64,000 nucleotides of DNA from Enterococcus gallinarum NBRC 100675 (lineage in GTDB: Bacteria; Bacillota; Bacilli; Lactobacillales; Enterococcaceae). The DNA lies in NCBI RefSeq assembly GCF_001544275.1, contig NZ_BCQE01000016.1, forward strand, positions 41,143-105,142, given 5' to 3'. The notes under the pieces are model-generated. The model saw only the letters and a list, made by a program, of their open reading frames with translations, ran no database searches and was not told where the DNA came from. Made by a program: the position numbers and the translations under genes. Of the stretch, positions 18,586-25,905 are shown one piece after another. Within the stretch, counting starts at the first letter, position 1; every line of letters begins with the position of its first letter.

Positions 18586-19343
18586 TCTTGCTCCTCCTTA
18601 ATAATTTTCGTATAAGAGCTGTAGTAGTCAAACTGTTTGTCCGACAATTCATTGTCGGTGACTAAATAATCGACTTCCGATAAGGAGTAGAAGGTATAAA
18701 CATCCGACCGATTAAACTTGGAGCTGTCAGCCACCACGCATTTTTTCCGAGAGTGGGCAAAGGCCACTCGTTGGATTGAACCCTCGATAGAATTTGCGGT
18801 GGTGACGTTATTGTCAAAGACACCATTCGTTGCAGCAAAAGCAATATCGATATTTAGATTATCAAAGCTCTTTTCAGCGATTTCTCCATAAAATTCTTCA
18901 GTTGTCCTTGAAAATTCGCCTCCTGTTAATAGGACACGATAATCTGTATTATAAATCAAATAATTAAATGCTAGCAGACTATTTGTAATCACGAATAAGT
19001 TTGCTTTTTTAATTTCTGGCAGTGCATGGAGCATGGTCGTTCCGGCACCAATATAGATCGTGTCATTATCAGAAATAATACTGTTCATAACTTTTCCGAT
19101 AAATTTCTTTTCTGGTACATTAGTATCGATTTTTTCTTGAGTGGACAATTCTTGTTCAATTTTTTCAAGTTTTTGTGCGCCACCGTAAATTTTTACTAGC
19201 AAAGATTTGTCGGCAAGCTCATTGATATCTCTTCGAATTGTCATATCGGAGACGTCTAAACTTGAAGATATTTCTGGAATGGATAAGTAGTCGTTTCTAT
19301 TTAACAAATCCAAAATTTTTTCCTGACGCTCTTTTTTTAACAT
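18582..19343 (-). CDS. DeoR-family transcriptional regulator
   Basis: This 253-residue protein has the N-terminal DeoR helix-turn-helix (LDVSDMTIRRDINELA) and a C-terminal sugar-phosphate sensor domain (ISDNDTIYIGAGTTMLHAL, ITNSLLAFNYL). DeoR proteins usually repress sugar operons and are released by a phosphorylated intermediate. It is cotranscribed with the PfkB kinase and divergent from the galactitol-type PTS, and TTAA-spaced repeats in the 292-bp shared region are likely its operators. Confidence 0.92.
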   Translation of the reverse strand: MLKKERQEKILDLLNRNDYLSIPEISSSLDVSDMTIRRDINELADKSLLVKIYGGAQKLEKIEQELSTQEKIDTNVPEKKFIGKVMNSIISDNDTIYIGAGTTMLHALPEIKKANLFVITNSLLAFNYLIYNTDYRVLLTGGEFSRTTEEFYGEIAEKSFDNLNIDIAFAATNGVFDNNVTTANSIEGSIQRVAFAHSRKKCVVADSSKFNRSDVYTFYSLSEVDYLVTDNELSDKQFDYYSSYTKIIKEEQE

Positions 19344-19456
19344 GAAATCACCTCTAATAGTAAGCTCTTACAATAAACCGTGAAATATACGGTTATGTTT
19401 ATACATTAATTAATAGCATTTAAAGAAGGAAAAAGCAAGAGAAAAATGTTCAGTTG

Positions 19457-19474
19457 TGTTAAAGTTTGTTAAAA
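19457..19474. promoter_or_regulatory. Candidate DeoR operator 1
   Basis: TGTTAAAGTTTGTTAAAA carries two TGTTAA units spaced ten bases apart, between the divergent deoR and PTS genes. A related site lies at 19578-19595. Direct repeats of this kind fit DeoR-family operators. Confidence 0.5.
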
Positions 19475-19532
19475 ATATGAAATAGAATTTGCGAATACAT
19501 GTTTTGGAATGAAATTAAATGTTAAGTAAGCG

Positions 19533-19561
19533 TTGACAAAAGGAATGAAGCAATGTATATT
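19533..19561 (+). promoter_or_regulatory. Sigma-A promoter of the galactitol-type PTS operon
   Basis: TTGACA (19533-19538), a 17-base spacer and TATATT (19556-19561) match the vegetative promoter consensus. It lies 75 bp before the GTG start of the EIIA gene, with a candidate operator just downstream of the -10 box. Confidence 0.75.
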
Positions 19562-19577
19562 TACATTGTAAAACATA

Positions 19578-19595
19578 TGTTAACAAAGATTAACA
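19578..19595. promoter_or_regulatory. Candidate DeoR operator 2
   Basis: TGTTAACAAAGATTAACA lies 17 bases downstream of the -10 box of the PTS promoter, at or just after the likely transcription start. Binding here would block transcription. Like 19457-19474, it carries TTAA cores about ten bases apart. Confidence 0.5.
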
Positions 19596-19635
19596 AATTA
19601 TTTCAATTTTTGCATTTGAAAGGAGCGTAAAATTT

Positions 19636-20094
19636 GTGGACTATAAAAAGATGTTCGACAAGCAGCTGATTGGTCTAGAGATTGATGGTGAAAACGAAGA
19701 ACAGGTATTTGAACAGGTCGCAGAGCATTTAAAGAATCTGGGTTTTGTTAATGAAGGGTATCTAAAAGGAATTACGAGCAGAGAACAAAAATTTCCAACA
19801 GGATTGATTACACAGCATTTAAATATTGCCTTACCGCATTCAGATCCAGAGTATGTGGAGAAACCATTTGTTTATATTGCGCGATTGAAAAATGAAGTAA
19901 GGGTCAAGCAAATGGGCGATGGTCAGTTAATGAAGGTGAAAAATTTGTTCTTTCTTGGTATTAAAGATCCCAAAGAACAGGTCGGATTGCTGCAAGCATT
20001 TATGGAATTATTTATGAACGAAGAGTTTGTCAGAGCATTTATACAGGAAGAGGATAAACAAAAAATCCATCATTTGTTTACCCAAAATATTTAG
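19636..20094 (+). CDS. PTS EIIA component, galactitol/fructose class
   Basis: This 152-residue protein is of the PTS_EIIA_2 fold, with the phosphorylated histidine in NIALPHSDPEYV (His68). The start is GTG after AAAGGAGCG. It accepts phosphate from HPr and passes it to the EIIB of the next gene. It opens an operon EIIA-EIIB-EIIC-small membrane protein-aldolase. Family resemblance to GatA is clear, but galactitol as substrate is not supported, because no galactitol-1-phosphate dehydrogenase is encoded here. Confidence 0.9.
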   Translation: MDYKKMFDKQLIGLEIDGENEEQVFEQVAEHLKNLGFVNEGYLKGITSREQKFPTGLITQHLNIALPHSDPEYVEKPFVYIARLKNEVRVKQMGDGQLMKVKNLFFLGIKDPKEQVGLLQAFMELFMNEEFVRAFIQEEDKQKIHHLFTQNI

Positions 20095-20136
20095 ATAAGG
20101 TTTCAATTCATTAAATTATAGAAGCTGGAGGAATTC

Positions 20137-20439
20137 ATGATGAAAAGAAGACTAATTGTTGCATGTGGAAGCGGAGTGGCAACCAGCCAAACGATCGCTA
20201 GTAAAATCGCGGGATTATTAGAAGATGACGGGATTGATTTTCCGGTTGAAGCGGTAGATTATAAGTCCATTCAAAATGAGCTGCCATCTACCGGAATTTA
20301 TGTCTATGTTGCGCAGCCGGATGACGAAGTTTTAGAAAAGGCTGAGGAATTAGGCGTGAAGGTTTTTCCTGGTATTCCATTTTTGACAGGTATGGGTGCA
20401 GATCAAATTTATGATGATATTAAAGCGTTGGTCGAGTAG
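20137..20439 (+). CDS. PTS EIIB component, galactitol family
   Basis: This 100-residue protein has the N-terminal phosphocysteine loop VACGSGVATSQT (Cys10) characteristic of GatB-type EIIB. It is preceded by GGAGG and followed 24 bp later by the EIIC gene. It phosphorylates the sugar taken up by EIIC. The acidic C-terminal half is typical of the family. Confidence 0.92.
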   Translation: MMKRRLIVACGSGVATSQTIASKIAGLLEDDGIDFPVEAVDYKSIQNELPSTGIYVYVAQPDDEVLEKAEELGVKVFPGIPFLTGMGADQIYDDIKALVE

Positions 20440-20463
20440 CAATAGAATTAATTAAGGAAAGAA

Positions 20464-21864
20464 GTGGAAAACGTGAAAATATTTCAAGACATTATTAATT
20501 ATATCTTAGGACTGGGTTCAGCCATTTTTGTTCCATTGATTATCTTGATTTTAGGATTGGTCGCAGGAATGAAATTCAAAAAAGCGTTTATGTCTGCCAT
20601 CACTTTAGGGATTGCCTTTACTGGGATGTCAATGGTTATCGGCTTTATGTCGAATGCGGTAAGCCCGGCTTCAGAAGCGTTGGCGAAAAATACCGGGATT
20701 AATTTACCGGCTTTAGATTTAGGCTGGACAGGTGCTGCTAGTATTACTTGGTCTTGGTCCTATGCGTTTGTTTTCTTCGCTGTGGTACTTGGTGTGAATT
20801 TCGTCATGTTGCTTTTGAATTGGACGAAAACATTAAACGTTGATATGTGGAATGTTTGGGGCAAGGCATTAACCGCCTACCTTGTTTACTTTATCAGCGG
20901 GAGCTTGTTAGCGGGATTTGCGACGGCGATTGCTCAAGTGATTTTGGAATTGAAGATGGGAGATATGTTCCAACGACATATTGAAGACCTGACAGGAATT
21001 CCATTAGTGACGGTTACGCATTTAATGAACATCTCTGCGGTATTGCTGTTACCGATCAATGTGATCATGGATAAGATTCCTTTCTTTAATAAACGAGCAG
21101 ATACGAAGGCATTGAAGAAAAAAATCGGTGTTTTCTCTGAGAATTCTGTGATGGGCTTTATCATTGGTTTAGGACTTGGACTAGCAGCCGCCTATGGCGT
21201 ATCTGGTTCACTGAACTTAGCCATTCAAATTGCCACAGCAATGGCTTTATTCCCAATGATCTCAAAAATGTTTATGCAGTCGCTTTCGCCATTAGCTGAT
21301 GCTATGTCAGAAATGATGAAAAAGCGATTTAAGGATCGCGAAGTATACATTGGCTTAGATTGGCCGGTCCTAGCAGGTCGCTCTGAAATTTGGGTTACTG
21401 CAATTTTATTAGTACCAGTCTTTATTGGCTATGCAATCATCTTGCCGGGGAATGCTGTACTGCCATTGGCCGGCATTATCAATTATTCAATCGCTGTGGG
21501 TGGTTTGCTATTAACTGGAGGAAATCTAGTCAGAATGCTAATTATGGGTGTAATCTCCATGCCGATTTATCTGTACGCGGCCACGTATTTGACACCAATT
21601 TTAACTGGTTTAGCGGACAAAACTGGCGCGGTTGAAGGAATTAAGAAAGGCCAGCAGATTACCTGGTCTTCTATTGAAGGACCGGAATTTCGAATTTTAT
21701 TTGCGGAAACCTTCAAAGGAAATATTTTAGGTATCGTTGGTACAATTATTTTTGTCGCAATGTTTGTTTGGTTGTATAAATATATGTCCAAAGCAAAAGT
21801 TCCGAGCCAAAGATATGAAGAATTGAGAGATAAAAAAGTCAACGGCGTAAAAGTCACAGGGTAA
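20464..21864 (+). CDS. PTS EIIC component, galactitol family permease
   Basis: This 466-residue membrane protein carries GatC-type motifs (LGWTGAASITWSWSYAF, IGLDWPVLAGRSEIW, ILPGNAVLPLAGI). GTG codons at 20464 and 20473 are both possible starts. AAGGAAAG at 20453-20460 is close to the first and at a looser distance from the second. It is the channel of the PTS encoded with the two genes upstream. The second GatC protein in this window (25900-27369) is a diverged homologue that shares the GLDWP and ILPGN motifs, not a recent copy. Confidence 0.92.
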   Translation: MENVKIFQDIINYILGLGSAIFVPLIILILGLVAGMKFKKAFMSAITLGIAFTGMSMVIGFMSNAVSPASEALAKNTGINLPALDLGWTGAASITWSWSYAFVFFAVVLGVNFVMLLLNWTKTLNVDMWNVWGKALTAYLVYFISGSLLAGFATAIAQVILELKMGDMFQRHIEDLTGIPLVTVTHLMNISAVLLLPINVIMDKIPFFNKRADTKALKKKIGVFSENSVMGFIIGLGLGLAAAYGVSGSLNLAIQIATAMALFPMISKMFMQSLSPLADAMSEMMKKRFKDREVYIGLDWPVLAGRSEIWVTAILLVPVFIGYAIILPGNAVLPLAGIINYSIAVGGLLLTGGNLVRMLIMGVISMPIYLYAATYLTPILTGLADKTGAVEGIKKGQQITWSSIEGPEFRILFAETFKGNILGIVGTIIFVAMFVWLYKYMSKAKVPSQRYEELRDKKVNGVKVTG

Positions 21865-21886
21865 TGACTATGAATGGAGGGTAGGT

Positions 21887-22150
21887 ATGATTAAAAGAGA
21901 GAATAAAGAAAAGACGAAATGGCTGCTTGTATTATTTCTGGCGAATGTTAGTTTTATCCTAGCCTTCATGACCCAGAAGCTGATCTTTAACGCTATCGCT
22001 ATTAGTTTAGCAATCTGTGTTTATAAATATGGCAATCCGATTCTTTTCAAGGAATATGAAGAACGTCGAAAAAAGAGATATGAAGAAGCTTTGCAGGTTA
22101 GAGATGCAGCTCAAACAGTTATTACGAGTAGACGAATTTTAAAAAAATAA
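21887..22150 (+). CDS. Small membrane protein between PTS EIIC and aldolase
   Basis: This 87-residue protein has two hydrophobic segments (WLLVLFLANVSFILAFM and about residues 33-46) and then a highly charged helical tail (EYEERRKKRYEEALQVR). It has a GGAGGG site, sits 22 bp after EIIC and 18 bp before the aldolase start, and so is cotranscribed. I do not recognise the family. It could be a PTS accessory or assembly factor, which is speculation. Confidence 0.7.
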   Translation: MIKRENKEKTKWLLVLFLANVSFILAFMTQKLIFNAIAISLAICVYKYGNPILFKEYEERRKKRYEEALQVRDAAQTVITSRRILKK

Positions 22151-22168
22151 AAAAAGGTGGTCTCGAAT

Positions 22169-22921
22169 ATGTCAGATGGACGAATGATTTTTGAAAGAGA
22201 GCGCGAGGATTTAGCTCGGATCGTGAAATTGATTTTTGAACGAAAGAATACGAATGTCGCAGGCGGCAATTTTTCATTCAAAACAACGGATCAAACAGGA
22301 AAAGAATACATTATTATGACTCCGACAATGATGTCGGAAGCTTATTTAGGTGAGGTATCACCAGCGCAAATTCTAGTTGTTGAACCACATACACGAAAGA
22401 TAATTGATGGTGTAGGGAACTTGACACGTGAAATCAATTTACATGAAGCTGTGTATGATACAAACCCAGAAATTAAAGCAGTTTTACATGCTCATGCACC
22501 AAATTCAATGTTTTGGGCAACAGCTGGATTAGATATGCCGAATTTAACTGAAGCAACTCAAAAAATTGGTTACGTTCCAGTATTAGATTTTGAACCGAAT
22601 TGTTCCACCGAACTAGCCGAGTTAGTCTCTGACTACATGGAAAAAGAAAAGCTTGAGCTGCCTAATATGCTACTGCTAAACAGCCACGGTGTTTTGATCA
22701 GTACGCCAGGAGAAACGGGTATTGAAGCGATCCATAAAGCGCTGCAAATTCTAGATACAACTGAGTGGAACGCAGAAATTGCTTATAAACAAACGATTTT
22801 CCAATCGTTAGGTCTATTAGATGGCTATTATTCAAAAGGCAAACAGGTAGGAACGATTGAAGATTTAAAGAATCATAATCCGATTTACAATCGCGAAGAG
22901 ATATTTGCAGGAGGAGATTAA
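22169..22921 (+). CDS. Class II aldolase/adducin-family aldolase (FucA/AraD type)
   Basis: The ATG at 22169 follows AAAGGTGG at proper spacing. An in-frame GTG at 22157 lies inside that site and is rejected. The 250-residue enzyme has zinc ligands in LHAHAP (His107, His109) and NSHG (His173), and Glu88 in EINLH, which aligns with the catalytic Glu73 of L-fuculose-1-phosphate aldolase. Such enzymes split ketose-1-phosphates into DHAP and an aldehyde, or epimerise pentulose phosphates. With the PfkB kinase it suggests PTS uptake, phosphorylation, then cleavage of a ketose bisphosphate. Confidence 0.88.
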   Translation: MSDGRMIFEREREDLARIVKLIFERKNTNVAGGNFSFKTTDQTGKEYIIMTPTMMSEAYLGEVSPAQILVVEPHTRKIIDGVGNLTREINLHEAVYDTNPEIKAVLHAHAPNSMFWATAGLDMPNLTEATQKIGYVPVLDFEPNCSTELAELVSDYMEKEKLELPNMLLLNSHGVLISTPGETGIEAIHKALQILDTTEWNAEIAYKQTIFQSLGLLDGYYSKGKQVGTIEDLKNHNPIYNREEIFAGGD

Positions 22922-23052
22922 ATTATTAGAGAAATCCTTGAATGGAAAGGGAAAAATCCTTTTCTGTTTGAGGTTTTTTGTTTTTGGTAAGATTAAAAAT
23001 CAGAAAAGATATCTTACTATTCGCGAAAGATCTTTTAGGATCTTCATTTTTT

Positions 23053-23400
23053 TCAATCAAAATCAGTTAAGCTGTTATCGATATCTTCTTCGAAAGTAGA
23101 AATTTCGATACCTAGAGCTTGGGTTTTATTAGTTGCTAAGCGTTAATCTCGGAAGCGATCTGTGTAACGCTGATGATCGGGCAAAATAAATTGTTCGATC
23201 ATAGACTTTTCAAAGCCTATGCTGCACTAATGTGTTTGCTTGTTTCATAGGTTGTGAAAACATTTTTACTTGAAAAGTGATAAACGCTTCCTGACAAATT
23301 CACAATTTTATCAAATTGCTTCGCTAAGTTTTTGGCATAGCATAGATAGTGTCACGAATTTCATTGACTGTAAATTTTGTTGATTTTTGATACAACATTC
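23053..23400 (-). pseudogene. Unrecognised decayed gene, minus strand
   Basis: On the minus strand, with several stops and shifts, the sequence gives coherent protein-like pieces: FTVNEIRDTIYAMPK, AKQFDKIVNLSGSVYHF, SMIEQFILPDHQRYTDRF and a C-terminus LGIEISTFEEDIDNSLTDFD. I do not recognise the family. The stops and frameshifts show that it is not functional. The rest of 22922-23714 shows no other gene. Confidence 0.4.
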
Positions 23401-23714
23401 GTTCATTACATTTTTAATATGGTTCGGGCTACTTTTAATTCTAGGATAAAGAAGTCATGTCATCTAAGAAAGCCGAAGAATTATCACGTTGATTTGATTT
23501 TCAATTAGAAAAATTATAACTTTTATTTTTTTGCTTTCCATAGACTGATGCACTGTTGACGTAGTACTTGCAATGTCGGACAAAGTATTGTTTTATTAAA
23601 AGCTGAGATATTTGAATTGTCAGAAAGGATTGAGCTGTCTTAGCTACACCAATAAAATATTGTAGAATATAACTATGTTATAATGGATACAATTAATCAA
23701 GGAATAGGTAACTT

Positions 23715-24383
23715 ATGAATATCTCTTTGCACAAAAATTCGAATGGACTTATTGGAAAAATTCAAAATGGAGTTGGCGGAACAGTACAAGGTTAGCCGGC
23801 CTACAGTTCGTTAGGCGGTTCAGGCGCTGGTAAATAAAGGATATTTGGAGAAGTGTAGAAAAGAGGAATGATTGTAAAAAAAACTAAGATTCAGCAATAA
23901 TTTATATATGTGATCGAGAGTTTTGATTCGGAAATGAGCCGAAAAGGAATTTTTGCAAAAACAAAAGTTTTAAATTTTCAACAAGTTGCTGCTAGTGAAG
24001 AGGTAGCTGAAAACTTAGAATTAGAGCAAGGAGACTAGGTCTATAAATTAACGCGTTTGCGTTATGCGGAAAAGAAACCAGCAGTATTAGTTACTAGCTA
24101 TATTCCTTATGAATTGTTTCAAAAATTTCAAAAGGTTGATTTTACAAAAGAAAAAATGTATAAAATTTTTGAAGAAATGGGCTATCCAATTAAAACAGTC
24201 ACCAGAAAGCTAGAAGTAATTAAAGCGGATGATACGATCAGCGATTTGTTAGATGTGGAAGAAGGAGATCTAATTTTCTATTTCCATACACAGAGTTTTT
24301 CGCTAGAACGTCTGCTTGTTGAGTATTCGATTTCGAAATATCGAGGAGACATTAACTACTTTGTTTTTGAACCTGCACAATAA
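23715..24383 (+). pseudogene. GntR-family (UTRA domain) regulator, broken
   Basis: The GntR winged-helix piece reads YKVSRPTVR, a TAG stop, then AVQALVNKGYLEK. The UTRA sensor domain follows in pieces and is intact from about 24057 to 24383 (LLVEYSISKYRGDINYFVF at the end). At least three stops and a frameshift disrupt the N-terminal half. It was probably a sugar-responsive repressor. It lies directly upstream of an orphan DeoR gene. Confidence 0.8.
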
Positions 24384-24599
24384 TTTCTAGTTAAATAAAA
24401 TGATTTATTAAAGATAAAAATTCGAATGAGCAACACTGTCACTATGATAGTCAGGCTCGTTCAGTTTTATTTTTTTAGAACAGCAGCTTGCAAATTCTGA
24501 AAAAAAATTCTTTATTTCCTGGGAAAGGATTCTTAAGAAAACTTGTTCTAGCACTTTTCTTAAGAATTTGATAATCTTAAAAAGAAAAGAGGCGATGAA

Positions 24600-25352
24600 A
24601 TGTTAAAAACGGATCGATTCCAAGCGATCATGTCGTTATTAGAGGTTAATGGTACAGTAAGAGTAAGCGATATTATGGAAAAGTTTTCGGTTTCGGATAT
24701 GACAGTTCGACGTGATTTGGACGAAATGGAGAAACAAGGATTATTAGAACGCGTCCATGGCGGAGCAAAATTGAAGGATTTTTATCGGCATGTGGAGCTT
24801 TCTCATAGAGAAAAACAGATTATGTTGAAAGAAGAAAAGCAGCGGATTGTGGAAAAGGCGAATGAAATGATCAACGATGGTGATACGATATTTCTTGGAC
24901 CAGGAACTACAATCGAGCTCATGTCAAAAATCATTCACGGGAATTCACTGCGAATTGTTACAAACTGTTTGCCTGTTTTTGAAGAATTAAATAAGCGAAA
25001 AGGCAATCGAAAAATCTATCTTTTGGGTGGTGAGATGAGGGAAACGACTCAATGCTTTGTTGGTGAAATCACGAATAAATCGCTACAGAATATGAATTTT
25101 CATAAAGCATTTTTTAGTTGCAATGCTTTAAATGAACAGAAAATTATGACTTCGACTTTTGAAGAGGGCCAAACTCAACAGATCGCTTTGAATAATTCTG
25201 TTGAACGCTTTTTATTGATTGATCATTCGAAAATTGGGAAAAGAGATTTTTCAGTATATTATAATCTAAATGACGTAACAGTAGTTATAACGGATGAAGA
25301 TGAACAAAAGCATTATGAAAAAATCGAAAAAGAAGAAAAATATGTTGTGTAA
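24600..25352 (+). CDS. DeoR-family transcriptional regulator (orphan)
   Basis: This 250-residue protein has the DeoR helix-turn-helix (FSVSDMTVRRDLDEME, then VHGGAK) and a sugar-phosphate sensor domain (INDGDTIFLGPGTTIELM, IVTNCLPVFEEL). It closely resembles the DeoR protein at 28392-29165, sharing the IFLGxGTTIELM motif, so the two may recognise related operators. It stands alone, with a decayed GntR gene upstream, a terminator downstream and no adjacent target on its strand. It might act on the minus-strand PTS at 25.9-28.2 kb. Confidence 0.9.
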   Translation: MLKTDRFQAIMSLLEVNGTVRVSDIMEKFSVSDMTVRRDLDEMEKQGLLERVHGGAKLKDFYRHVELSHREKQIMLKEEKQRIVEKANEMINDGDTIFLGPGTTIELMSKIIHGNSLRIVTNCLPVFEELNKRKGNRKIYLLGGEMRETTQCFVGEITNKSLQNMNFHKAFFSCNALNEQKIMTSTFEEGQTQQIALNNSVERFLLIDHSKIGKRDFSVYYNLNDVTVVITDEDEQKHYEKIEKEEKYVV

Positions 25353-25358
25353 ATAAGA

Positions 25359-25398
25359 AACTGCCAAACTCTAAACAATTAGACTTGGTAGTTTTTTT
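25359..25398 (+). terminator. Terminator of the orphan deoR gene
   Basis: AACTGCCAA (25359-25367) pairs with TTGGTAGTT (25385-25393), followed by a run of T. It begins 7 bases after the deoR stop codon. Confidence 0.8.
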
Positions 25399-25865
25399 GT
25401 AGCCTTTAATTTAAGCAAATTATGTTATTTTTAGTGTGTAACATTACTAATTCCTCCCAATACTTGAATACACCATTTGAAAAAAGATAGTCGTTTTTTG
25501 GGGATATTATGTTTATGAGAAGGAAAAATATCAATATCAATCACCGCTTTATTAAGGAGGGAAAGGGATATCAAAATAATCATGAGCACTAAGTCAGCCG
25601 AAGCTCCTTGATATGAAACGAGTTAGATCAGTGAAGGTAATGATAAAATCGCATACATAACAGGGGGATACGAAGCGATTTAGAAAAAAAGAAGTCAAAG
25701 AATACGTAATTAAACAACAAAAAGTCAAAAAGCACAAAACAAATAAAGGTAAGCTTAAATTAGGTAAAAAGAAGTATAAACGTTGATAATTTCTTTATTG
25801 GGAATGGCAAGAGAAGAGCTATGATTTTTGAAATGTGTTTTACATCTATTTATTTTTTATAGGTA
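25399..25865. other. Gap with a lysine-rich open stretch but no supported gene
   Basis: A plus-strand open stretch (about 25667-25786) encodes a very basic tail (FRKKEVKEYVIKQQKVKKHK and on to a stop), but it has no start codon and no recognisable relatives. It may be the C-terminal scrap of a lost gene. Nothing else is seen. Confidence 0.4.
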
Positions 25866-25905
25866 AAGTAAATATCCACCCGTGAAAACGGGTGGATATT
25901 TACTT
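25866..25905. terminator. 18-bp perfect hairpin overlapping the EIIC stop codon
   Basis: AAGTAAATATCCACCCGT (25866-25883), loop GAAA and its exact reverse complement (25888-25905) form a perfect 18-bp stem. The TAA stop of the minus-strand EIIC gene (25900-25902) lies inside the stem. It is probably the end of the minus-strand PTS transcript. Confidence 0.8.

Noticed and set aside
25667..25786. Lysine-rich open stretch
   Set aside because: No start codon after the preceding in-frame stop and no recognisable family.
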